A stretch of DNA of 64,000 nucleotides. It comes from Lysobacter sp. Root76. Lineage in GTDB: Bacteria; Pseudomonadota; Gammaproteobacteria; Xanthomonadales; Xanthomonadaceae. The DNA lies in the NCBI RefSeq assembly GCF_001428685.1, contig NZ_LMIK01000001.1:1048464-1112463 (forward strand), given 5' to 3'. A program made the translations under genes and the position numbers. Numbering within the stretch: position 1 is the first letter of the stretch; every line of letters begins with the position of its first letter. Below are positions 55,321-64,000 of this stretch, piece after piece. Under the pieces are notes generated by a model. The model saw only the letters and a program-made list of their open reading frames with translations, did not search any database and was not told the DNA's origin.

Positions 55321-55869
55321 TCAATTGTCTTCTAACGCCACGGTGGCGGGACGTTCCAGCCAGCCACCGGCGCCGTCCGGCACCAGTTCCACCAACTCGA
55401 TCCGGTCTTCGGACACGCTGGTCACCCGACCGTCGTTCTGCCCCATGTACGCGCCTGGCCGCACCCGGTAGGTCACCTTGTCGGGCGCCATCACCAGGGC
55501 GATCACACCGGGACCGCGGCCGAGCGTGCCGACCATGTCCAGGCTGTCGAGCGGGAACTGTTCCAAGGTCTGCTTGCGACGCGTCGCGTCCGGACGCGGA
55601 CCGTTGCCGCCGCCCTGGTCGGTGAACGCGTTGCTGAACGGATCGCGCATCGCCTGCGCGGCGTATTCGAAGGTTTCGAACTGCTGCATCACCGGCAGCG
55701 GATCCAGCGGCGGAGCCGGACGCGCCTTCACTTCGGCGACCCACTTTTCCAGGTTCGGCGCATCGCCCGGCGTACTGGTGATGCCGCGCGAGCAGGCGGT
55801 GGCCGCCAGCAGCATCGTCGCGGCGATCAGGACGCGACCGCGAGCGCCTGCGTTGAATGTCGTACGCAT
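55321..55869 (-). CDS. pilP: Type IV pilus inner-membrane lipoprotein PilP
   Basis: 182 residues. The lipoprotein signal is VLIAATMLLAATAC. The N-terminal linker LEKWVAEVKARPAPPLDPLP and FETFEYAAQAMRDPFSNAF are the standard PilP segments that bind PilN/PilO. The C-terminal β-domain contacts PilQ (MVGTLGRGPGVIALVMAPDK, then YRVRPGAYMGQNDGRVTSVS, then IELVELVPDGAGGW). It links the inner-membrane alignment complex to the secretin. Starts within the pilO stop (one-base overlap). Confidence 0.95.
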   Translation of the reverse strand: MRTTFNAGARGRVLIAATMLLAATACSRGITSTPGDAPNLEKWVAEVKARPAPPLDPLPVMQQFETFEYAAQAMRDPFSNAFTDQGGGNGPRPDATRRKQTLEQFPLDSLDMVGTLGRGPGVIALVMAPDKVTYRVRPGAYMGQNDGRVTSVSEDRIELVELVPDGAGGWLERPATVALEDN

Positions 55870-56585
55870 CAGCCGCCCTCCTTCTTGTCGCCAGTGGGCG
55901 CGGCAGGCGCGGCCGCGGCGGCGTTAGGATCGCCGTTGGCCTTTTCCTGCGCCGACACTTCTTCTTCGTCCAGGTAACGGTAGGTCTTGACCGTGCCGGC
56001 CAATTCCAGCGGACTGTTGGGCGTGATGACCGCGGACTTGTCGCCGGCCGCAGCGCCGCGCGGACGCAGCGAGATGTCGTGCATGGTCATGATGACCACG
56101 CGCGGCAGCGAGGCGACGCCGCTGACGAAACCGCCGAACTGGTGATAGGTACCCACCATGCGCAGCGCGATCGGCTTCTCGGCGTAGAAGTCCTTGGGCT
56201 GTTCCGGACCGGGCTGGAACAGTTCGTTGGTGATGCCGGTGGCGAGCGCGGTCTGCGAAATGTCGACGATCAGGTCGGGCATTTCGGTCTTGCTCGGCAG
56301 CTGGCGCAACATCTGCTGCAACTGCTGCTCCATCTGCACGAGCTGCTGCTTCAGCGGCTCCAGATTGGCGGCGCGGCCCTGCTTGGTCTCGAACTCGGTG
56401 CGCAGTTCGGCCTCGGTGCGCTCCAGGCCTTCGAGCTGGGTGCGCTTGTCGCTGACGAACAGGTACCAGGCCAGGCCCACGATCACCAGGCCGACGATCA
56501 CGCAGAAGCCGATTTTGGCCTGCTGCGGCCACGACCCCATGTTGTTGAAGTCGAGGTCCTTGAGCGACATCTTCTTCTGGCTCAC
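55869..56585 (-). CDS. pilO: Type IV pilus alignment protein PilO
   Basis: 238 residues, starting at a GTG (56585) that overlaps the pilN stop (GTGA). A second in-frame Met five codons later gives the same protein minus SQKK. A short cytoplasmic end (LKDLDFNNMGSWPQQAK) and one TM (IGFCVIVGLVIVGLAWYLFV) are followed by a coiled coil (LEPLKQQLVQMEQQLQQMLR). A ferredoxin-like periplasmic domain follows (LIVDISQTALATGITNELFQ). The last ~20 residues are Ala/Pro-rich. It forms dimers with PilN between PilM and PilP. Confidence 0.95.
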   Translation of the reverse strand: MSQKKMSLKDLDFNNMGSWPQQAKIGFCVIVGLVIVGLAWYLFVSDKRTQLEGLERTEAELRTEFETKQGRAANLEPLKQQLVQMEQQLQQMLRQLPSKTEMPDLIVDISQTALATGITNELFQPGPEQPKDFYAEKPIALRMVGTYHQFGGFVSGVASLPRVVIMTMHDISLRPRGAAAGDKSAVITPNSPLELAGTVKTYRYLDEEEVSAQEKANGDPNAAAAAPAAPTGDKKEGG

Positions 56586-57426
56586 GATTCGGCCCCCTTG
56601 TTGTTGCCAGCGGCCGGCGCCGTTTCCGGCGGAGCCTGGGCGGGCGTCGGAACGCTGCCCGGGGTGGTAGCGGGCTTCGGTGCGGCCGGAGCGGCGGCGG
56701 GCGCCGCGGCCGGAGCCACCGGAGCGATCGCGGCCGGAGCGGTCGCGCCTGCCGGAGCGTTGGCGGCCGCAGGTGCAGCAGCGGCCGGAGCGGCGGCGTT
56801 GGCGGCGGCGGCCTCGGCCACTGCAGCCTCGGCGCCAGCGGCCGGCGCGTCGGGCTGACCGTCGCCGTCCTCGTCCTTGGGCGCGTTCGGGTTGGCCAGC
56901 TTGACCTGCAGCTTGAACTCGTACGGCAGGCCCTTGTCGGTGCCCTTGGCCTCGATGATCGACAGGTCGGGGCTGGTCATCCAGCCCGAGCCTTCCAGGT
57001 TGCGCATATAGGTACTGACGCGGGCGTTGGACTGCGCGCGGCCTTCCAAGGTGAGGGTGTCGGCGTCCTGCTTGATCGCCGTCAGCACCGCGCCGTCGGG
57101 AATGGTGCGCACCAGCGAATCGAACAGGTGCACCATCTGCGAACGGTTCGACTGCAGCTGCTCGATCACTTCCTTGCGAGCCAGAAGCTTCGACTTCTTC
57201 TTGTCGAGCTCCTCGATTTCCTTGATCTGCCGGTCGACCTCGGCGATGCGATCCTTGAGGAAGTTGTTGCGCTTGTTCTGACCGTCGATCTGACCGCTGT
57301 AGAACATCACGATCAGGCCCGACAGCACGAGCGCGCCCAGAACCGCCATCACGATCATGGTGACGAATTCTTTCTGCCGCTGTTTACGGCGTTCGGCTCG
57401 CCACGGGAGCAGATTGATCCGTGCCA

Positions 57427-57427
<1 letters not shown>
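56582..57427 (-). CDS. pilN: Type IV pilus assembly protein PilN with long Ala/Pro-rich tail
   Basis: 281 residues from the ATG at 57427 (one-base overlap with the pilM stop). It begins MARINLLPWRAERRKQRQKE, the INLLPWR motif that docks into PilM. One TM (VLGALVLSGLIVMFYSG), a coiled coil (FLKDRIAEVDRQIKEIEELD) and a periplasmic fold follow (SLVRTIPDGAVLTAIKQDAD). From ~residue 195 the chain becomes a repetitive Ala/Pro tail (GAEAAVAEAAAANAAAPAAA and similar) of about 85 residues. Typical PilN is ~190-220 residues, so this low-complexity tail is an extension of unknown use. Confidence 0.93.
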
Positions 57428-58536
<1,109 letters not shown>

Positions 58537-58714
58537 TTAGATAACGGACTTTTCACAGGCTGGCAACCATTTCTTTCTGGAATGCCAACCGAGAACGCCT
58601 TTTTTGCGTAACGGCCTTAGCGGAAACCACCGGCCGCCCGCCCCCTGGGGCGGTCCCTGTCCCGGCTCCTCTATACTCCACGCCCACTACAACCCGCAAT
58701 CGGAACCCGCTTCG

Positions 58715-61246
58715 ATGCCCCGTTTCCGCCGTCTTTTGCGCTGGGCGCTCTATGCGTTCGCCGGCCTGGCCCTGCTCGGGGTGATCGCCGCCGGCACCCT
58801 GTACTACCTGATCGCCCCCAAACTGCCGGACGTGGAAACCCTGCGCAACGTCGAGTTGCAGGAGCCGATGTACGTCTATGCCGCCGACGGCCGCCTGATG
58901 GCCCTGTTCGGCGAGACCCGGCGCTACCCGGTGGCGATCGAGGACGTGCCGACCCGGCTCAAGCAGGCCTTCATCGCGATCGAGGACGCCCGCTTCTACA
59001 AGCACCACGGCATCGACTACAAGGGCGTCGCGCGCGCGGTCTGGCTGCTGGCGACCACCGACGACAAGCGCGTCCCGGGTGGCTCGACCATCACCCAGCA
59101 GGTCGCGCGCCAGTTCTTCCTGAGCTCGGAATACAGCTACAAGCGCAAGCTCGGCGAAATGCTGCTGGCGATGCGGATGGAGCGCGAGCTGAGCAAGGAA
59201 GAGATCTTCGAGCTGTACTTGAACAAGAGCTTCTTCGGCAACCGCGCCTACGGCGTCGGCGCCGCCGCCGAGTTCTACTACGGCAAGAAGATGAACGAGC
59301 TTGCGCTCGACGAAATGGCTTCCTTGGCCGGCATTCCCAAGTTCCCGTCCAGCGGCAACCCGCTGAGCAATCCGGAGCGCGCCAAGGTCCGCCGTGACTA
59401 CATCCTCGACCGCATGGCCGAACAGCGCTTCATCAGCGCCGCCGAGGCCGCCGCGGCCAAGGCCGTGCCGATGCACGCCACCCCGCACGAGCGCCCGGTC
59501 GAGGTCTACGCGCCGTACGTGGCCGAGATGGTCCGCCAGCAGATGATCGAGCGCTACGGCGCCGAGGCCCTGACCAAGGGCTACCACGTCACCACCACCA
59601 TCGACCCGACCCTGCAGATGGCGGCCGACAAGGCCGTGCGCGACGGCCTCAAGGTCTACGACCGCCGCCATGGCTGGCACGGCGTCGAGCAGCACTTCGA
59701 CCTGGCCGCCAACGAAGACGCCGCGACCGCCAAGCAGCGCCTGCGTTCGATCCCGGCCCAGGCCGGCCTGCTGCCGGCGATCGTGCTCGGCAACGACGCC
59801 GGCGGCGGTGCCCGCCTGGCCCTGGCCGACGGCAGCGAAGTCAGCCTCAACGCCAGCCAGGGCTGGGGCGGCCGCAGCCCGGGCAGCCTGGTCAAGCGCG
59901 GCGACCTGGTCCGGATCGAGCGGATCGAGCCGCCGGCGCCCAAGGCCGATCCGAAGAAGCCCGACGCCCCGATCGCCGAGGCGCCGCCGATGGTCGGCGC
60001 GCCGCTGGGCTACCGCCTGGAGCAGCTGCCGCAGGCGCAGGCCGCGCTGGTCTCGCTGGAACCGTCCAACGGCGCCCTGCGCGCCCTGTCCGGCGGTTTC
60101 AGCTTCGCCGGCGCCAAGTTCAACCGCGCCACCCAGGCCCGGCGCCAGCCCGGCTCCAGCTTCAAGCCGTTCGTGTATGCGGCCTCGTTCGAGCGCGGCT
60201 ACAACCCGGCCTCGATCGTGCTCGATGCGCCGGTGGTGTTCCGCGACCGCCGCGGCCACATCTGGCGCCCGCAGAACGACAGCGGCAATTTCGCCGGCCC
60301 GATGCGGGTGCGCGAGGCGATGGTGCAGTCGCGCAACCTGGTCTCGGTGCGCCTGCTCGACGCGATGGGCGTGGACTTCGCCCGCAAGTACATCAGCAAC
60401 TTCGGCTTCGACATCGAGCAGCTGCCGCCGAACCTGTCGATGTCTCTGGGCACCGCCTCGCTGACCCCGCTGTCGGTCGCGCGCGGCTACGCCACCTTCG
60501 CCAACGGCGGTTTCCGCATCACGCCCTGGTTCATCGACGAGATCAAGGACCGCGCCGGCGCGGTGGTGTTCAAGGAAAAGCCGGCCACCGCCTGTCCCGA
60601 ATGCGGCGGCCGCGGCCCGGGTACCACGGTGCGCTCCGGCGGCTTGGTCGACGGCTTCAACTTCGGCCCGGAAGGCGGCGCCAAGCCCGATCCCAAGGCC
60701 GGCGCCACCGCCTCCGAGCCGGCCAAACCCGCGGCCAAGCCGCCTGCCGACCTGGTCGTCGCGCCGCGCGCGATCGACGACCGCATCGCCTACCAGATCG
60801 TGTCGATGCTGCGCGACGTGGTCCTGCGCGGCACCGGCACCGCGGCCAAGGTGCTCGGCCGCGAGGACGTCGGCGGCAAGACCGGCTCCACCAACGACCA
60901 CCGCGATGCCTGGTTCTCCGGCTTCGGCGGCCCGCTGGTGACCACGGTCTGGGTCGGCCGCGACAACTACAAGTCGCTGGGCTACCGCGAATACGGCGGC
61001 AAGGCCGCGCTGCCGATCTGGATCGACTACATGCGGGTCGCGCTGAAGGACAAGCCGATCGCCGCCAACGAGCCGCCGCAGGGCATGGTCAAGGTCTCGG
61101 TCGGCGCCAACGGCGCGCTGATCCCGGACGGCGGCGGCGGTATCGTCGAATGGGTCAAGGCCGAGGACCTGGACAAGATGCAGTCCTACGTCGACTACGG
61201 CCCGGCCGAAGCGGCGCCGACGGAAGATTCGTTCGACATTTTCTGA
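58715..61246 (+). CDS. mrcA: Penicillin-binding protein 1A (bifunctional peptidoglycan synthase)
   Basis: 843 residues. An N-terminal cytoplasmic stub and TM ([16 protein letters not shown]) lead to the glycosyltransferase domain, with catalytic E90 in [20 protein letters not shown], then [15 protein letters not shown] and [20 protein letters not shown]. An OB-like insert follows. The transpeptidase has S481 in PGSSFKPF (SxxK), SRN (QSRNLVSV) and KTG (K722 in GGKTGSTND). It polymerises glycan strands and cross-links peptides in the periplasm. Family length ~800-850. Divergent from pilMNOPQ, the arrangement common in gammaproteobacteria. A Pro/Ala-rich loop (~residues 650-690) separates parts of the transpeptidase domain. 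Confidence 0.96.
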   Translation: MPRFRRLLRWALYAFAGLALLGVIAAGTLYYLIAPKLPDVETLRNVELQEPMYVYAADGRLMALFGETRRYPVAIEDVPTRLKQAFIAIEDARFYKHHGIDYKGVARAVWLLATTDDKRVPGGSTITQQVARQFFLSSEYSYKRKLGEMLLAMRMERELSKEEIFELYLNKSFFGNRAYGVGAAAEFYYGKKMNELALDEMASLAGIPKFPSSGNPLSNPERAKVRRDYILDRMAEQRFISAAEAAAAKAVPMHATPHERPVEVYAPYVAEMVRQQMIERYGAEALTKGYHVTTTIDPTLQMAADKAVRDGLKVYDRRHGWHGVEQHFDLAANEDAATAKQRLRSIPAQAGLLPAIVLGNDAGGGARLALADGSEVSLNASQGWGGRSPGSLVKRGDLVRIERIEPPAPKADPKKPDAPIAEAPPMVGAPLGYRLEQLPQAQAALVSLEPSNGALRALSGGFSFAGAKFNRATQARRQPGSSFKPFVYAASFERGYNPASIVLDAPVVFRDRRGHIWRPQNDSGNFAGPMRVREAMVQSRNLVSVRLLDAMGVDFARKYISNFGFDIEQLPPNLSMSLGTASLTPLSVARGYATFANGGFRITPWFIDEIKDRAGAVVFKEKPATACPECGGRGPGTTVRSGGLVDGFNFGPEGGAKPDPKAGATASEPAKPAAKPPADLVVAPRAIDDRIAYQIVSMLRDVVLRGTGTAAKVLGREDVGGKTGSTNDHRDAWFSGFGGPLVTTVWVGRDNYKSLGYREYGGKAALPIWIDYMRVALKDKPIAANEPPQGMVKVSVGANGALIPDGGGGIVEWVKAEDLDKMQSYVDYGPAEAAPTEDSFDIF

Positions 61247-61307
61247 GCCGAGCCCTACTGAGCCGGAGCCCCCGCTGAGCCGGAGTTGCTTCCGGCCTCG
61301 AACCCCA

Positions 61308-61335
61308 CCGACGCCCGCCTCACCGCGGGCGTCGG
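61308..61335 (+). terminator. Hairpin after mrcA
   Basis: A perfect 11-bp stem (CCGACGCCCGC with GCGGGCGTCGG) and a 6-base loop, 62 bases past the mrcA stop. It is followed by CCGTTCC, so the U-tract is weak. Confidence 0.55.
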
Positions 61336-61456
61336 CCGTTCCAGCGCCGATGTGATGAGAAAAGCCGCATCGGCGTGTTAGCGTTGAAACCGCCGGCGCG
61401 GGCCGCCGGCCGCGGCGAGTCCCCTCGCCGTCGCCGTGCCAGCCGCGGAGGTCGTC

Positions 61457-62116
61457 ATGCCACACTACGCCCGTCAGCACGCACAGCAGCATGCCGAGAC
61501 CCGCACCCGCGAACGACGCCACCGCCTCGCCCACGAGGCCGCACGGCTGATGGCCGAAGGCGGCATCCGCGACTACCACCAAGCCAAGCTCAAGGCCGCC
61601 GAACGCCTGGGCATCTACGACGACGCCTCGCTACCGCGAAACCGCGAGATCGAGGATGCGCTGCGCGAGTACCAGCGCCTGTTCCAGCGCGACAACCTGG
61701 TCGGCCTGCGCCAGCGCCGCGAAGCCGCATTGCGCGCGATGGAATTCTTCAGCGCCTTCGAGCCGCGCCTGGTCGGCCCGGTCCTGGACGGCACCGCCGA
61801 TGCCCGCAGCCCGGTCGCCCTGCACCTGTACAGCGACGACCCCGACGCCGCATCGCGCTTCCTCGACCAGCACGGCATTCCCGCCGAGGCCCGCAGCCGC
61901 CACCTGCGCCTGGACCGCGAACGCAGCGACGACTTCCCGGTCTGGATATTCAGCGCCGAGGAGCTGAGCTTCGACCTGACCGTGCTGCCTCTGGACGTGC
62001 TGCGCCAGGCCCCTCTGTCGGGCGTCGACGAGAAGCCGATGAAGCGCGCCTCGGCGGCGCAGTTGCGGCAGCTGCTGGCGGACGAGGAAATCGCCGGTTA
62101 CGAAAGCGGCGGCTGA
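61457..62116 (+). CDS. Conserved gammaproteobacterial hypothetical protein
   Basis: 219 residues from the ATG at 61457. An N-terminal basic helix (HAETRTRERRHRLAHEAARL) leads into MAEGGIRDYHQAKLKAAERL and SLPRNREIEDALREYQRLFQ, a conserved helical pattern. Then FSAFEPRLVGPVLDGTADAR and VALHLYSDDPDAASRFLDQH follow, which resemble the core strand-helix of nucleotidyltransferase-like folds (LVGPVLDGTA, HLYSDDP). This protein family is sometimes mislabelled as a Mur ligase, but it lacks ligase motifs. The function is unknown. It stands alone between mrcA and the gltA terminator. Confidence 0.75.
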   Translation: MPHYARQHAQQHAETRTRERRHRLAHEAARLMAEGGIRDYHQAKLKAAERLGIYDDASLPRNREIEDALREYQRLFQRDNLVGLRQRREAALRAMEFFSAFEPRLVGPVLDGTADARSPVALHLYSDDPDAASRFLDQHGIPAEARSRHLRLDRERSDDFPVWIFSAEELSFDLTVLPLDVLRQAPLSGVDEKPMKRASAAQLRQLLADEEIAGYESGG

Positions 62117-62167
62117 TTGCGGGCGCGGCGATGAGCCGCGGCGCGGGCGGGAGATGTCCGCGCGAGC

Positions 62168-62192
62168 GATCGCGGCTTACGCCGCTCCCGCA
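62168..62192. repeat. Single half of the REP-like repeat
   Basis: GATCGCGGCTTACGCCGCTC, then CCGCA, matches one arm of the inverted repeats at 36613 and 46148. No second arm is nearby. Confidence 0.6.
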
Positions 62193-62270
62193 GTCGGCAC
62201 AGTCCCGACGGCATCCGACGGCCGCGACTCAGCCGTAGCCCCCGACTCGAGCCCGACCGCCGGAAACGAA

Positions 62271-62295
62271 AACGCCCCGCACTGGGCGGGGCGTT
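62271..62295 (-). terminator. Rho-independent terminator of gltA
   Basis: A perfect 10-bp stem (AACGCCCCGC with GCGGGGCGTT) and a 5-base loop, 21 bases past the gltA stop. The minus strand goes on TTCGTTTCC. Confidence 0.85.
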
Positions 62296-62316
62296 CGGTG
62301 ATGCGGTGACGACAGC

Positions 62317-63651
62317 TCAGCGCTTGTCGGTGGGCACGTAGTCGCGCACGCCGTGGCCGGTATAGATCTGGCGCGGCCGGCCGATCTTGTTCTCCGGATC
62401 GTTCTGCTGCTCCAGCCAATGCGACACCCAGCCCGCGGTGCGCGCGATCGCGAACATCACGGTGAACATCTCCACCGGAATGCCCAGCGCCTTGTAGATG
62501 ATGCCCGAGTAGAAATCGACGTTCGGGTAGAGCTTGCGCTGGACGAAGTAGTCGTCCTGCAGCGCCGCCTCCTCCAGCTTCATCGCCACTTCCAGCAGCG
62601 GATCGTTGACGCCGAGCTCGCCGAGCACGTCGTGGGTCATCTTGCGCACCAGCGCCGCACGCGGGTCGTAGTTCTTGTAGACGCGGTGGCCGAAGCCCAT
62701 CAGGCGGAAGCCCGATTCCTTGTCCTTGGCCTTGTCGACCGCCGCCTTGACGTTCTCGGGACGGCCGATCTCGTTGAGCATCTTGAGCACGGCTTCGTTG
62801 GCGCCGCCGTGCGCGGGGCCCCACAGCGCCGCGACGCCCGAGGCGACGCTGACGTAGGGGTTGGCGCCGGTCGAACCGACCAGACGCACGGTCGAGGTCG
62901 AGGCGTTCTGCTCGTGGTCGGCATGCAGGATGAACAACAGGTCCATCGCCTTGGCCGCGACCGGGCTCAGCTCCAGCGGCTCGCTCGGCACTTCGAACAG
63001 CATGTGCAGGAAGCGCGTGGTGTAGTCGAGGTTGTTCTTCGGATAGCGCATCGGCCAGCCGATCGAATAACGATGGCAGGCCGCGGCGATCGTCGGCACC
63101 TTGGCGATCAGGCGGATCGCGGTCAGGCGGCGCTGCTCCGGATCGTCCAGGTCCAGTTCGTTGTGATAGAAGCTCGCCATCGAGCCGAGCATGCCGACCA
63201 GCATCGCCATCGGATGGGCGTCGTGGCGGAAGCCGTACAGGAAGGTGCGGAAGGCCTCGTGCATCATCGTGTGATGCGTGACCTCGTGCTCGAACTTGTC
63301 GAACTCGCTGGCGGTCGGCAGTTCGCCGTTCATCAGCAGATAGGCGACTTCGAGGAAGCTCGACTTCTCGGCCAACTGCTCGATCGGATAGCCGCGGTAC
63401 AGCAGCACGCCCTCGTCGCCGTCGATGTAGGTGATCGCCGACTTGCAGCTGGCGGTCGCGGTGAAGCCCGGGTCGTAGGTGAACAGACCGGTTTCCTTCG
63501 GCATCTTGGCGATGTCGATGCAGGAAGCGCCGAGCACCGGGTGCTGGACCGGAAGGGTCACGCTCTTGTCGCCGGCGGCCAGGGTCACCTGGTCGAAGCC
63601 GGGTTTATTCGGGACAGCTTTCTCAGCAGCGGATTTATCAGAAGCGGACAC
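62317..63651 (-). CDS. gltA: Citrate synthase (type II)
   Basis: 444 residues from the GTG at 63651, with AGGAG six bases upstream. Upstream in-frame sequence is not family-like. It condenses acetyl-CoA with oxaloacetate to start the TCA cycle. The N-terminal β-domain ([20 protein letters not shown]) marks the hexameric, NADH-sensitive Gram-negative type. [20 protein letters not shown], the catalytic His regions [20 protein letters not shown] and [27 protein letters not shown] and the catalytic Asp in [16 protein letters not shown] are all present. Ends [10 protein letters not shown]. Confidence 0.96.
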   Translation of the reverse strand: MSASDKSAAEKAVPNKPGFDQVTLAAGDKSVTLPVQHPVLGASCIDIAKMPKETGLFTYDPGFTATASCKSAITYIDGDEGVLLYRGYPIEQLAEKSSFLEVAYLLMNGELPTASEFDKFEHEVTHHTMMHEAFRTFLYGFRHDAHPMAMLVGMLGSMASFYHNELDLDDPEQRRLTAIRLIAKVPTIAAACHRYSIGWPMRYPKNNLDYTTRFLHMLFEVPSEPLELSPVAAKAMDLLFILHADHEQNASTSTVRLVGSTGANPYVSVASGVAALWGPAHGGANEAVLKMLNEIGRPENVKAAVDKAKDKESGFRLMGFGHRVYKNYDPRAALVRKMTHDVLGELGVNDPLLEVAMKLEEAALQDDYFVQRKLYPNVDFYSGIIYKALGIPVEMFTVMFAIARTAGWVSHWLEQQNDPENKIGRPRQIYTGHGVRDYVPTDKR

Positions 63652-64000
63652 GAACAGCTCCTCATGTCTGCGCACCGCAGGGATGGCCGCGGGCGAGGTG
63701 GGGACAGGGAATCGCGGACATGCCGCGTCCACGAATTATCGCATACCGACGTGGAGCACCGGCTCGGACTTTGGTCGCGGGGACGGGCCGGGCTGTTCCG
63801 TTGACGGGGTCGATGCGGCGCCGGCGACGCGCTGCGCATACGGTGGATGGGCAGGACGAACGGAGCGCCGACCGGCATGGAACGCGGCCGCCGGGCGATC
63901 GGCCGCGCAAGCGCCGGCCGCGATCGCGAACGACCGTCAGGACGATTGATGGAGAACATCGGGACCGACGCGAACGATCCGCCGCATCGGGATGCCCGCA
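63652..64000. other. Gene-free upstream region of gltA; possible start of a gene at the window edge
   Basis: The minus strand should carry the gltA promoter; I see no convincing -35/-10 pair. At 63949 a plus-strand ATG preceded by AGGACG starts a frame (MENIGTDANDPPHRDAR) that stays open to the window end. With only 17 residues visible it cannot be judged. Nothing else is apparent. Confidence 0.3.

Noticed and set aside
58553-61582. Open minus-strand frame of ~1000 codons opposite mrcA
   Set aside because: No motifs, signal or family resemblance. The plus strand carries all PBP1A catalytic motifs.

Overview
The window is high-GC, gene-dense gammaproteobacterial chromosome. It most likely comes from the Xanthomonadaceae and looks like Lysobacter or a close relative. 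This is an inference from the strongly Xanthomonas-like glycolytic enzymes, the pilMNOPQ-mrcA neighbourhood, the DUF6289-type small exported protein and the intergenic repeats typical of that family. No tRNA, rRNA, CRISPR array, transposase or phage gene was seen.

Layout. 1-7.6 kb: the 5' part of a SpoU/TrmH RNA methyltransferase, a GNAT acetyltransferase, an RND efflux adaptor-pump pair, cysteine synthase, a decayed membrane-protein remnant and an L7/L12-like tail-anchored protein. 7.7-16.3 kb: fructose-bisphosphate aldolase, a secreted repeat-bearing glycoside hydrolase-like protein, pyruvate kinase, GNAT, a small exported protein, and phosphoglycerate kinase overlapping a HAD phosphatase. 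16.4-20.6 kb: a DUF2339-DUF3999 pair. 20.7-25.3 kb: a cobalamin riboswitch followed by class I ribonucleotide reductase nrdA and nrdB. The two are separated by an antisense four-helix-bundle gene flanked by inverted repeats. 25.3-28.2 kb: hairpin repeats, acyl-CoA thioesterase, gap and an OmpW-like porin. 28.3-32.8 kb: S1/P1 nuclease, an MBL hydrolase, a half-size sulfite-oxidase-fold protein and modABC. 32.9-36.6 kb: a BlaI/M56 regulatory pair with operators, divergent from an acetyl-CoA hydrolase/transferase. 36.6-42.5 kb: tandem repeats, a methyltransferase-like protein, a ClpP-fold lipoprotein, two small secreted proteins and a TPR-PAS membrane protein. 42.5-46 kb: transketolase and a DAACS symporter. 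46.2-53.1 kb: a six-gene moxR-DUF58-DUF4381-batA-batBC-batD operon. 53.3-58.5 kb: pilMNOPQ, divergent from the PBP1A gene. 61.4-64 kb: a conserved hypothetical gene and citrate synthase.

How the genes work together. Five central-carbon genes (tkt, gap, pgk, pyk, fba) lie on the minus strand in one order but are separated by unrelated genes, as if an older cluster had been pulled apart by insertions. The ribonucleotide reductase genes are probably switched off by cobalamin through the riboswitch, which predicts a B12-dependent reductase elsewhere in the genome. pilMNOPQ makes the alignment subcomplex and secretin of type IV pili, next to the peptidoglycan synthase that is usually its divergent neighbour. 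The most unusual item is the four-helix-bundle cassette between nrdA and nrdB. Its terminal inverted repeat appears to have been absorbed into the N-terminus of NrdB.
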